64,000 bases of DNA, from the NCBI RefSeq assembly GCF_035609205.1, contig NZ_CP141184.1:3128501-3192500 (forward strand). Direction: 5' to 3'. This document shows, piece after piece, positions 9,410 through 18,378 of this stretch. The position numbers and the translations under genes were made by a program. Below the pieces are notes generated by a model. That model saw only the letters and a list, made by a program, of their open reading frames with translations. It was not told where the DNA came from and did not search any database. How positions within the stretch are numbered: the stretch's first letter is position 1; the number at the start of each line of letters is the position of its first letter. The DNA comes from Hymenobacter sp. GOD-10R (GTDB lineage: Bacteria > Bacteroidota > Bacteroidia > Cytophagales > Hymenobacteraceae).

Positions 9410-11830
9410 ATGAAACAAAACCACTACCGGATTACGCTGGCGCTGCTGGGGGCCGGGTTGCTGCTGAGTGGCCGCGCCCAGGCGCAGTTGCAGGACATGA
9501 AGCTGCTGAACGCGCCCATCGACATCAGTCCCGATTTTCGCAGCTTCACCAATACGTACTACCTCGCCGACAGCCTCGCCAAATTTGACCCTGCTACCGG
9601 GCGCGGCGAGCTGAAATACCGGCGCTATAACTACTATACCCGGCAGGCTTTCAACAACATGCTGGGCGTGCTGCGCCCCGCAGCAGCCAATGAGTTTCCG
9701 ACTACCGAGTACGCGGTGGCACCTAGCTTGCCCTTTTCGGTAGAGTTTGTGTCGGGGCGCACCGTGCGGATCCGGGCCACGTCGGGGCCGCAGGTGAAGC
9801 CGAACGAGGCCTCGCTGATGCTAGTGGGCGGGCAGGCGCCGGTAGATACGAAGTCGTGGAAGTACCAGAAAGTAGCGGGCGGCCACCAATATACCAGCGC
9901 CGCCGGCTCGGTCACGATTCGGGAGTATCCGTGGCACGTCGAGATTCGCGATGCACAGGGTAAGCTGCTCACCCAAACGATTCACCACCAGGACAATGCT
10001 GAGGCCTCGTACACGCCGGTCGTGCCGTTTTCGTTTGTGCGGCGGGCCGAAGACTACTCGCGCAGCATGTCGGTGGCGTGGTCCTTGGCGCCAGATGAGA
10101 AGATCTTCGGCTGCGGTGAGTCGTTCACGCAGTTCAACAAGCGCGGGCAGAAGGTGGTGCTGTGGGCCGACGACGCCAACGGTGTACAGAACGAGACCAT
10201 GTACAAGCCCATTCCGTTCTTCATGAGCAGCCGCGGCTACGGCATGTTCATGCACACGTCCTCGCCCATTACCTGCGATTTTGGCAAGTACTTCAACGCC
10301 GTCAATTCCTTGCTGATCGGCGACGATGCGTTGGACTTGTTCGTGTTCGTGGGCGAGCCCAAAGACATTCTGAACGAATACACTACCCTGACAGGCAAGG
10401 CTGTGATGCCGCCGTTGTGGTCATTTGGGTTCTGGCAGAGCCGCATCACCTACTTCTCCGAAAAAGATGGCCGCGACGTGGCTGCCAAGCTGCGCGAAAA
10501 CAAGATTCCGGCCGACGTTATTCACTTCGACACCGGCTGGTTTACTACCGACTGGCGCACCGACTACCAGTTTGCGCCCGCCCGCTTCACCGACCCCAAG
10601 AAGATGCTAACCGACCTGAAAAAGGACGGTTTCCATGTGTCGCTGTGGCAACTGCCCTACTTCACGCCCCAAAACAAGCTCTTCCCCGAGCTAGTGGAGA
10701 AAGGCTTAGTGGTGAAGGACGCCAAAGGCAACCTTCCCTACGAAGATGCCACGCTGGACTTCTCTAACCCGCAGACCGTGAGTTGGTATCAGGATAAGAT
10801 TGCCAGTTTGCTGAAGCTAGGGGTGGGCGCTATCAAGGTCGATTTTGGGGAAGCCGCGCCGGCCGTGGGCCTTTACCACTCCGGTAAAACCGGCTTCTAC
10901 GAGCACAATCTGTACCCGCTGCGCTACAATAAAGCCGTGGCCGACGTGACCAAGAAAGTGAACGGCGAAACCATCATTTGGGCGCGCAGCACCTGGGCCG
11001 GCAGCCAGCGCTACCCCCTGCACTGGGGCGGCGACGCCGAAAACACCGACGATGCTATGGCCGCCGAGTTGCGCGGGGGCTTGTCACTAGGGTTGTCGGG
11101 CTTTTCATTCTGGAGCCATGACATCGGCGGCTTCGTGGTGAAAACGCCTGAAAACTTGTACAAGCGCTGGGCCGCCTTCGGTATGCTGACCTCGCACACC
11201 CGCAGCCACGGCGCGCCGCCCAAAGAGCCGTGGGAGTTCAGCGCACAGTTCCTGAAAGACTTCCGCCTAGCCGATGAAATGCGTTATAAGCTCATGCCCT
11301 ACATCTATGCCCAAGCCAAGCACAGCACCGAAAACGGTTTGCCCATGGTGCGGGCGCTGTTCGTGGAGTTTCCGCAGGATGCTGGTTCTTGGCTCGTTGA
11401 CAATGAGTACATGTTTGGCGCCGACATGCTGGTAGCACCTATGTTTGAGTCGGCGCCCGAGCGGAACGTGTATCTGCCCGCTGGCAAGTGGATAGACTAC
11501 CAAACCGGGGAGGTGTACGGCGCGGGCTGGCACCGCCTCAAGCCGGGACCCGTGGAAGCAGTGGTGCTGGTGCGCGATGGAGCCGTCATTCCCCACATCA
11601 AGCTAGCCCAATCCACGATGCAGATGGACTGGAAGAACCTGCAACTAGTTGGCTACTACGCTGATAACCAAGCGCTGAAAGGCTACGTGTGCTTGCCGGC
11701 TGATAACGTGCTGCGCGAAGTAAGCCTAGCCAAGCAAGGCAACGGCCTACAGCTCACCAGCGACCCGCTAAAAGGGAAGGTAACGTGGAAAGTGGAGTCG
11801 AATACGGAGTACGCCAAAGCCGCTCAGTAG
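9410..11830 (+). CDS. GH31 alpha-xylosidase, YicI-like
   Basis: An 806-residue protein with a signal peptide (MKQNHYRITLALLGAGLLLSGRAQAQ). An N-terminal beta-sandwich precedes the barrel, which contains SFGFWQSR, the nucleophile motif KVDFGE (D478), RSTWAGSQRYPLHWGGD with probable acid/base D542, and HDIGGF. A C-terminal beta-sandwich follows. The KxDFGE form is that of YicI-type alpha-xylosidases and differs from the WWMDASEPD form of the GH31 at the window start, so the two are not recent duplicates and may act on different oligosaccharides or in different compartments. It removes terminal alpha-xylose from xyloglucan oligosaccharides (inference). It is co-directional with the rest of the cluster. 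Confidence 0.92.
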   Translation: MKQNHYRITLALLGAGLLLSGRAQAQLQDMKLLNAPIDISPDFRSFTNTYYLADSLAKFDPATGRGELKYRRYNYYTRQAFNNMLGVLRPAAANEFPTTEYAVAPSLPFSVEFVSGRTVRIRATSGPQVKPNEASLMLVGGQAPVDTKSWKYQKVAGGHQYTSAAGSVTIREYPWHVEIRDAQGKLLTQTIHHQDNAEASYTPVVPFSFVRRAEDYSRSMSVAWSLAPDEKIFGCGESFTQFNKRGQKVVLWADDANGVQNETMYKPIPFFMSSRGYGMFMHTSSPITCDFGKYFNAVNSLLIGDDALDLFVFVGEPKDILNEYTTLTGKAVMPPLWSFGFWQSRITYFSEKDGRDVAAKLRENKIPADVIHFDTGWFTTDWRTDYQFAPARFTDPKKMLTDLKKDGFHVSLWQLPYFTPQNKLFPELVEKGLVVKDAKGNLPYEDATLDFSNPQTVSWYQDKIASLLKLGVGAIKVDFGEAAPAVGLYHSGKTGFYEHNLYPLRYNKAVADVTKKVNGETIIWARSTWAGSQRYPLHWGGDAENTDDAMAAELRGGLSLGLSGFSFWSHDIGGFVVKTPENLYKRWAAFGMLTSHTRSHGAPPKEPWEFSAQFLKDFRLADEMRYKLMPYIYAQAKHSTENGLPMVRALFVEFPQDAGSWLVDNEYMFGADMLVAPMFESAPERNVYLPAGKWIDYQTGEVYGAGWHRLKPGPVEAVVLVRDGAVIPHIKLAQSTMQMDWKNLQLVGYYADNQALKGYVCLPADNVLREVSLAKQGNGLQLTSDPLKGKVTWKVESNTEYAKAAQ

Positions 11831-11923
11831 CGCTACCTAGATGCCTACTTGCTGTATCAACCTAGGGTCGGCATGCTGAGTTAATTCGGCCGTTTTTCTA
11901 TCACCTAGTTAAAGAATGTGCAA

Positions 11924-13492
11924 ATGTTTATCAAAACAGTAGTCACGCTTATTCTTAGCGGCGTTCTGATGCTGCCGTTACCCAGCTGGGCCCAGCAGCG
12001 CGTTATTGAGGTGAATGCGAAGGCCATCAAAGGCAAACTCAACTCGACCTTTAACGTGTGCGTCGGGGCAGGTCGCGCGAACGAAGGGTTGCGCGCCGAT
12101 TGGCAGCAACAACTAGCTGAAATTAAGCACGATGCTGGTTTTCGCTACATTCGGATGCATGGATTGCTGACCGACGACATGGGCGTCTATCGCATAGATG
12201 CGCAAGGGAAGGAGCACTACAACTTCCAGTACATCGATGCGCTGTACGACTATTTGCTCAGCATTCATGTCAAGCCTTTCGTCGAGCTAGGATTTATGCC
12301 TTCGGCAATGGCGAGTGGTAGTCAAACCCTCTTCTGGTGGCGCGGCAATGTGACCCCGCCGCGCAGCTACGAGCAGTGGGGAAATTTAATTAAAGCGTTG
12401 ACCGAGCATTTCACGGTCCGCTACGGGGCCGCAGAGGTGGCAAGTTGGTACTTTGAAGTCTGGAACGAGCCAAATCTGCATGACTTCTGGAACGGCTCGC
12501 AGGCCGATTACTTCAAGCTATACCGCTACGCTGCCACTGCCATCAAAAGCGTCGACGGGCGGTACAAAGTGGGCGGCCCGGCCACGGCGGGGGCCGACTG
12601 GGTTCCGGAGATGATTGCCTTCTGCACCCAAAACCAGCTGCCCCTGGACTTTATCAGCACGCATACCTACGGGGTCAATCAGGGCTTCCTTGATGAGTTT
12701 GGGTCCAAGGGCACCGTGCTTAGCAAGGATGCGCAGGCAATTAACGCGGATGTGCAGAAGAGTCGCGTCCAAATTCAGCAGTCGGTCCTGCCAAAGCTAG
12801 AGTTGCACTATACCGAATGGAGCTCTTCCTACACGCCCGCCGACCCGGTCCACGATAGCTACCACCAAGCAGCTTACATTCTGCAAAAGCTCAAGCAGGT
12901 GGGCAGCACCGCGCAATCGATGTCCTACTGGACGTTTTCCGACATTTTTGAAGAAGCTGGTCCGCGCTTCGAAGCGTTTCACGGCGGCTTTGGGCTGATG
13001 AACACTCAGGGCATTAAAAAGCCAGCCTATTTTGCCTACCAGTTTTTAAACGAATTGTCCTCCAAGGAACTCCAGGATAATGATGCTCAGTCGCTGGCTA
13101 CAACCGATGACAAGGGCAACGTGCAACTGCTCCTCTGGGATTACACCCGTACGCTCCCAGACAGCATCAACAATCAGCAATACTTTATCAAGGACCTTCC
13201 CGCCAAAAGCAAGGGGGAAGTATTGGTGCAGGTAAGTGGCCTACGAAAGGGCTCCTATACAGTGAGCATCTCGCAGGTCGGCTACAAGCGCAACGATGCC
13301 TACACTTCCTACATCAAAATGGGTCGCCCAGACCAACTGAGCAAGGCGCAAGTGACCTTACTCAAGTCGCAGGCTACGGGCAAGCCCCAAGAAAAACGGC
13401 AAATCCTGGTCAACGCCGACGGACGGCTACGCATGCATTTGCCACTGCGCGAGAATGACGTGTATCTACTCAAGCTTCAGGCCGCCTTGTAG
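11924..13492 (+). CDS. GH39 beta-xylosidase-like
   Basis: A 522-residue secreted enzyme. ATG at 11924 is preferred over an in-frame GTG two codons earlier; it starts a signal peptide (MFIKTVVTLILSG...SWAQ). The GH39 barrel is clear: FRYIRMHGLLTDDM near the N-terminus, FEVWNEPNL with acid/base E182, and HYTEWSSSY with nucleophile E298. A beta-sandwich tail follows from about residue 350. GH39 enzymes are retaining beta-xylosidases or related exo-glycosidases. Its role among xyloglucan enzymes is not obvious, since xyloglucan xylose is alpha-linked; it may act on co-occurring xylan or on beta-linked side sugars. Confidence in the family is high, in the substrate low. Confidence 0.85.
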   Translation: MFIKTVVTLILSGVLMLPLPSWAQQRVIEVNAKAIKGKLNSTFNVCVGAGRANEGLRADWQQQLAEIKHDAGFRYIRMHGLLTDDMGVYRIDAQGKEHYNFQYIDALYDYLLSIHVKPFVELGFMPSAMASGSQTLFWWRGNVTPPRSYEQWGNLIKALTEHFTVRYGAAEVASWYFEVWNEPNLHDFWNGSQADYFKLYRYAATAIKSVDGRYKVGGPATAGADWVPEMIAFCTQNQLPLDFISTHTYGVNQGFLDEFGSKGTVLSKDAQAINADVQKSRVQIQQSVLPKLELHYTEWSSSYTPADPVHDSYHQAAYILQKLKQVGSTAQSMSYWTFSDIFEEAGPRFEAFHGGFGLMNTQGIKKPAYFAYQFLNELSSKELQDNDAQSLATTDDKGNVQLLLWDYTRTLPDSINNQQYFIKDLPAKSKGEVLVQVSGLRKGSYTVSISQVGYKRNDAYTSYIKMGRPDQLSKAQVTLLKSQATGKPQEKRQILVNADGRLRMHLPLRENDVYLLKLQAAL

Positions 13493-13763
13493 GGTCAGGA
13501 AAAAGCAAGTGCTTTAGCTAGGGTGGGGGTGTTGCAAAACAGTCGAAGGTATTGCTGAGCACTGGCAGCCAAACCGACGAAGTCGTGCAGCTAGTCACAT
13601 ACAAGACGAATATTTTCTGATTCACAACTAGTTATTGCTGTGCCTAGCTGCCCCATTAGCTGCTAGGTGTTGGTGAGCATTTCTCCTGTGATATTCCCCA
13701 AGCAGCATACTGCTGCAAGAATTTACTATTCCGTTTATCCATCCATTCTTTTCAATCCCATCC

Positions 13764-16301
13764 ATGAAAACCGTTGAATTATTCGTAGTGCGCGCCGCGC
13801 TGGTACTGAGTGCCGGATTTGCGCCGAGTCTGAGCCAAGCGCAGACCACGGTGCCCTACACGTGGAAAAATGTAAATATTCAAGGCGGCGGCTTTGTCTC
13901 CGGCATCATCTACAGCCCGGCCCAGCAGGACCTGCTCTATGCCCGCACTGACGTGGGCGGGGCCTACCGCTGGGAGGCTTCCAACCGCACCTGGGTGCCG
14001 ATTACCGACTTTATCTCGCGCGATGATTCCAACTACCAAGGCATCCGCAGCATCGCGCCTGACCCTTCCGACCCAAACCGCGTGTACCTAGCCGCCGGCA
14101 CCTACACGCAGTCGTGGGCGGGTACGGCGGCAATTCTGGCTTCCAACGACAAGGGCGCGACCTGGACGCAATCCAACCTAACGATCAAGCTAGGGGGCAA
14201 CGAAAACGGCCGCGGCGCGGGCGAGCCCCTGCAAGTAGATCCCAACCTAGGCACCACCCTCTACCTAGGTTCCAGCACCGATGGCCTGTGGCGGAGTACC
14301 GACCGGGCCGTTACGTGGAGCAAGGTGACGAGCTTTCCGGTGGCCTCTACGCCGGTAGGGACCAACGGCATTAGCTTCGTGCTGTTTGACAAGAGCAGCA
14401 GCTCGGCGGGCACGGCCACCCAAACGATATATGTAGGCGTAATGCGCATTGGCGCCGAGAACCTCTACAAGAGCACCGATGGCGGCACAACTTGGGCCGC
14501 TGTTGCCGGCGCTCCGACCGCGCTCATGGCCCACCATGCTGCCCTCGACGCCGCAGGCACGCTTTACCTAGCTTACGCCAATGGCCCCGGCCCAAACGAC
14601 GTAACCGCCGGCGATGTGATGAAGTACGTGCCCACTACCGGCGTCTGGACCAGCATCAAGCCCACGCTTGCCGCGAATCAAACCCAAGGCGGCTACGGCG
14701 GTATATCGCTCGATTTGCAGAAGCCGGGGACTATCCTGGTGAGTACGATCGACCGGTGGGGACCTGGGGATGACATCTTCCGCACCACCGACGGGGGCAC
14801 TACCTGGAAGCCCATTATCAACTGGCGCACTACGGCTAAGGCGAACCTAGATCATTCCCTCTCTCCTTCAAATGCCACGTCGGACCCGCACTGGATTGCC
14901 GACGTAGATGTGGATCCTTTTCGTTCCGATAATGCGTGGTTTGTAACTGGTTACGGCGCGTTTTCGAGCCGCAATGTAACGGCCGCTGACCAGCCCACGC
15001 CGACGAACGTAAATTGGAAGTTCGACAATCAGGGTTTGGAAGAGCTAGTACCGCTAGGCCTAATTTGCCCGCCCACTGGCGCTCCGCTCATCAGTGTAGT
15101 GGGGGACATTGACGGCTATCGGCACCCCAACCCAGACGTGGTACCTACCAGCCGCCTAACGCCGCAATACGGTTCTAACTTAGCCATCGACTTTGCTGAG
15201 CTGCAACCTAGCTTTATCGTGCGCACGCACACCAGTGCCACTGGCAAATACGGCGCGTATTCCACGGATGCGGGCGCGACGTTTACCCCTTTTGCCACCT
15301 TCCCAACGGGGGCTGGCTCGGGCGGCGCCGTGGCCGTGTCGGCTGATGGCAGCCGCATCGTGTGGGAGCCCAGTCCCGCCGGAGGACAGAAAACCGGCGT
15401 GTACTACTCCACCGACCGGGGTACTACTTGGACGGCCTCTACTGGCATCACGGCGAGCAGCGTCGGCAGCAGCCTGCGCCCGGTCGCCGATCGGGTTAAC
15501 CCGCTGAAATTCTACGTATATGACTCCATGAATGGGCGGGTGCTAGTCAGTACCGATGGCGCCGCTACATTCACCCTTGCTGCTACCGGCTTCATCAATA
15601 CGCCCGATTACATTGTGGGCGACGCATCGATCGGTGCAGTGTTCGGCAAAGAAGGCGAGCTGTGGTTAACGTGCCCCGGCGCGTACCGCAACGACCCCAA
15701 TGCTGGCTTCTACCACTCAACCAATTCCGGGGCTTCCTTCCAGCGGGTAGCTAGCGCCACGGCCGCCGTGGCCGTTGGCTTTGGTAAGCCTGCTACCACG
15801 GCCGGTTATCCTGCCGTTTACATAGTGGGGTCCGTGAACAGGACGTATGGCTTCTACCGCTCCGATGATGCTGGTGCCACCTGGAAGCGCATCAACGACC
15901 AGCAGCACCAATACGGCTTCGTGGGCATCATCGCCGGCGACCGGCAGACCTACGGCCGCGTGTATCTTGCCACAGGCGGCCGCGGCATTGTGTATGGCAG
16001 CGACCCGAGCGTGACTCTTGCCACTCAAAGCCAGGCAGTAGCTTCGGGCCACCAGATTAACGTGTACCCAAATCCGACTAGCGGTGAGTTTATCCAAGTA
16101 GCGCTTAGTAGTTTCAAAACTAACACGATGCTAGCATTGAAGGTGCTGACGCTGACAGGGAAAACCGTTTACAAAGGGTCGGTGGCTGCTCCGGCGGCCA
16201 CTGGTAGCTTGCGCATTCCGCAGCGCTTGAAGGCCGGCGTGTACCTGTTGCAAGCCGCCGACCAAACGTCTACCATCACGACCCGGTTTGTGGTGCAGTA
16301 A
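13764..16301 (+). CDS. GH74 xyloglucanase with T9SS sorting domain
   Basis: An 845-residue paralogue of the GH74 at 1747, with the same opening (YTWKNVNIQGGGFVSGI, YARTDVGGAYRW with D63), the same propeller repeats and the SADGSRIVW segment. It has a signal peptide (MKTVELFVVRAALVLSAGF...SQAQ). The difference is at the C-terminus: after the propeller ends (GGRGIVYG) come about 80 residues starting near INVYPNPTSGEF and ending GVYLLQAADQTSTITTRFVVQ, a type A T9SS sorting domain. This copy is therefore expected to be secreted or anchored on the cell surface, where it would start xyloglucan depolymerisation. A 271-base gap with no gene precedes it, so it may have its own promoter. Confidence 0.93.
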   Translation: MKTVELFVVRAALVLSAGFAPSLSQAQTTVPYTWKNVNIQGGGFVSGIIYSPAQQDLLYARTDVGGAYRWEASNRTWVPITDFISRDDSNYQGIRSIAPDPSDPNRVYLAAGTYTQSWAGTAAILASNDKGATWTQSNLTIKLGGNENGRGAGEPLQVDPNLGTTLYLGSSTDGLWRSTDRAVTWSKVTSFPVASTPVGTNGISFVLFDKSSSSAGTATQTIYVGVMRIGAENLYKSTDGGTTWAAVAGAPTALMAHHAALDAAGTLYLAYANGPGPNDVTAGDVMKYVPTTGVWTSIKPTLAANQTQGGYGGISLDLQKPGTILVSTIDRWGPGDDIFRTTDGGTTWKPIINWRTTAKANLDHSLSPSNATSDPHWIADVDVDPFRSDNAWFVTGYGAFSSRNVTAADQPTPTNVNWKFDNQGLEELVPLGLICPPTGAPLISVVGDIDGYRHPNPDVVPTSRLTPQYGSNLAIDFAELQPSFIVRTHTSATGKYGAYSTDAGATFTPFATFPTGAGSGGAVAVSADGSRIVWEPSPAGGQKTGVYYSTDRGTTWTASTGITASSVGSSLRPVADRVNPLKFYVYDSMNGRVLVSTDGAATFTLAATGFINTPDYIVGDASIGAVFGKEGELWLTCPGAYRNDPNAGFYHSTNSGASFQRVASATAAVAVGFGKPATTAGYPAVYIVGSVNRTYGFYRSDDAGATWKRINDQQHQYGFVGIIAGDRQTYGRVYLATGGRGIVYGSDPSVTLATQSQAVASGHQINVYPNPTSGEFIQVALSSFKTNTMLALKVLTLTGKTVYKGSVAAPAATGSLRIPQRLKAGVYLLQAADQTSTITTRFVVQ

Positions 16302-16326
16302 GTTGCCGCTGCCTGGTATGTCTTGG

Positions 16327-16378
16327 CTGAGAATAGGTTAACTGTTTTTAGTAGAAAAAATGGTCAACCTATTCTCAG
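16327..16378. terminator. Hairpin terminator behind the xyloglucan cluster
   Basis: Arms 16327-16342 (CTGAGAATAGGTTAAC) and 16363-16378 pair with one mismatch around a T/A-rich loop, 25 bases after the GH74 stop. It separates the enzyme cluster from the regulatory genes. Confidence 0.55.
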
Positions 16379-16729
16379 ATCAGACAAACGGTCACTTTTT
16401 AAGATGGCACAAACCCTCGTGTGCCTGAATACCTGCAAGCTTATCCCGCTCGTAAATGAAAGTTGTCTTGGGCTAGGTTGTGAAGCAATACCATCTCCGT
16501 AACGGTCCCACGGCGGGGCGTTGCTGGTATATGCGCGGCGTGTCGTTGACGCTATCTTTTGCAGCCAACCCTGGTGCGTACCGCTTACCCCAGATGCGAT
16601 GCCCGGTCATTCGTCCTAAGTAACTACGTGCCATGGGGTGTTCACCCCTTTTTTCGGCTGGCTCACCCCATTTTTGCCCAGGGCGTTACCTGCCTACCTA
16701 GCTTTAGCTCTCCCTTCAACGAGCAAGCT
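16379..16729. other. Intergenic region upstream of the LytS-type kinase
   Basis: About 350 bases between the hairpin and the kinase start. The kinase frame is open back to 16559, but the extra 57 codons look like non-coding translation. TATCTTTTG at 16553-16561 is a loose match to the Bacteroidota -7 element without a well-placed -33 partner. Nothing else recognised. Confidence 0.4.
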
Positions 16730-18274
16730 ATGTCCCCTTCCCGTACCACTACTTGGTTAGAAGCCGGGGTTGCCCTCGCTGCTATCACCCTCTACGTGAC
16801 CGCCTATTTGCTGCGCGAAGCTGCCGCCACCCACGCGTTGTGGCGGCAGGCTGCGAGCGTGGCACCAGCCGCCGCGCTCGAGCGGAGCATGGCCGTGTAC
16901 CAGCAACCCACCCACACGCTGCTACCGGTGTTGGCCGGCGCCGGGTTGCTCTTGCTGGCTTGGGTAACCAGCCACTACCTCGCCTTGCCGCGCCTCACCA
17001 AGTCAGTGGGGGCTACTGGCACCCTGTACATGATGCTGAGCTTGCTGCTGCTGTTCGGCAGCGTGTGGGTGGCGCACTACTTCAAACTGTATTTGCGTTT
17101 GCAGTACAATCAGCTCGGAGCGATTACGGGCTTGAAAGTTTATTCACTCTACCGCTCCAAAACTCTATTCGCGGACTGGGTAGCAGCCGGTATTGGTTTA
17201 GGAGTCTACGAGTTGCTTGGCCAGCTTTTGCAGTACGTACGCCAGCGGCTGCCCCTGGCGACAGAAGCCGGGGTGCGCTATGCTTACCGGGGGTTAGTCA
17301 TCGGCTTGGTGGTACTGGGCTTAACCCTGGCCTGGACGGTGCCGCTGCCGCCCACGCTCTGGGACCCCCAAACGGGGCCTTGGTTGCTGCTGGCTGGGCT
17401 AGGTTTACTGGTCATGGTGTTGCAGGCACTCGCGTATCCACTGCTCACGGCGTTGCGGATAGCAGGACTTTCTAGGCGCTGGGTATGGAGAATCGCCTGG
17501 TGGGGGAGCCTAGCCCTACTCGGCTCAACCGTGCTGTGGGTCGCCTATAGTTCGCGCTACCCGGTGGCGCTGCGGCCGCTGGCGGGCTTGTGGGGGCTGG
17601 TAATGCTGGTCTCGAGCCTAGTGGTGGTCGTACGCCAGGGGATAGCGCAGGAAACGACCTCGTTGCAGGCGCAAGCCTCGCACAGCCTCGCTGAGCTAGC
17701 CGGGCTGCGGGCCCAAATTAACCCGCATTTTCTCTTCAATGCGCTTAATAGTCTGTACGCTACTGCTTTGCAGGAAAGCAGCGATAAAACTGCTGAAGGG
17801 ATCCAGCAGTTGGGCGAGATGATGCGCTTCTTACTCGAAGAAAATAACCGGGACCGTATTCTGCTCCAGCAGGAAGTACACTACCTGCGCCGCTACATCG
17901 GGCTCCAGCGGCTCCGACTAGACGAGACCCAGGGCCTCGACATCCGCATCAACCTGCAGGAACCTGAGCAGGAAGTATATCTAGCTCCGATGCTGCTGAG
18001 CCCATTCTTGGAAAATGCCTTTAACCATGGCATTAGCTTTCAGGCTCCTTCCTGGATTCATATTACGCTGACGCTGGATGCCACGCACCTGTATTTCAAG
18101 GTGCACAACTCGCTGCATCCGCGTGCCCCGCAGGCCGCGGCCGCCCCGACGCCGCAAGTGGGCCTGGAAAACGTGCGCAAGCGCTTAGCGCTCCTCTATC
18201 CCGGCCGCCATCAACTGGAAATCCAACAATCCCCGCAAGACTATTTCGTAGCTCTCACCCTGCTACTCTGGTAG
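16730..18274 (+). CDS. LytS/YehU-type sensor histidine kinase
   Basis: A 514-residue membrane sensor kinase. ATG at 16730 is chosen over the in-frame upstream TTG at 16559 because it leads directly into the first membrane segment. There are several transmembrane helices in residues 10-300 (about six to eight). The His_kinase domain carries AQINPHFLFNALNSL with the phospho-acceptor H333. The ATPase domain has NAFNHGISF and the G-box VGLENVRKRLALLYP. This is the kinase type that pairs with LytTR regulators, one of which is encoded two genes downstream at 19953. The sensed signal is unknown. A serine hydrolase gene starts 104 bp later and separates the pair. Confidence 0.9.
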   Translation: MSPSRTTTWLEAGVALAAITLYVTAYLLREAAATHALWRQAASVAPAAALERSMAVYQQPTHTLLPVLAGAGLLLLAWVTSHYLALPRLTKSVGATGTLYMMLSLLLLFGSVWVAHYFKLYLRLQYNQLGAITGLKVYSLYRSKTLFADWVAAGIGLGVYELLGQLLQYVRQRLPLATEAGVRYAYRGLVIGLVVLGLTLAWTVPLPPTLWDPQTGPWLLLAGLGLLVMVLQALAYPLLTALRIAGLSRRWVWRIAWWGSLALLGSTVLWVAYSSRYPVALRPLAGLWGLVMLVSSLVVVVRQGIAQETTSLQAQASHSLAELAGLRAQINPHFLFNALNSLYATALQESSDKTAEGIQQLGEMMRFLLEENNRDRILLQQEVHYLRRYIGLQRLRLDETQGLDIRINLQEPEQEVYLAPMLLSPFLENAFNHGISFQAPSWIHITLTLDATHLYFKVHNSLHPRAPQAAAAPTPQVGLENVRKRLALLYPGRHQLEIQQSPQDYFVALTLLLW

Positions 18275-18378
18275 CCTAGCTTGCCTGAAAACGAACCGCC
18301 TCTCGGACCTAGAAAATTCTGAGGCCTAGGTCGCAGTTGCCTAACCTCTTCATCTCCTCAACGTCAACTCACTGCACC

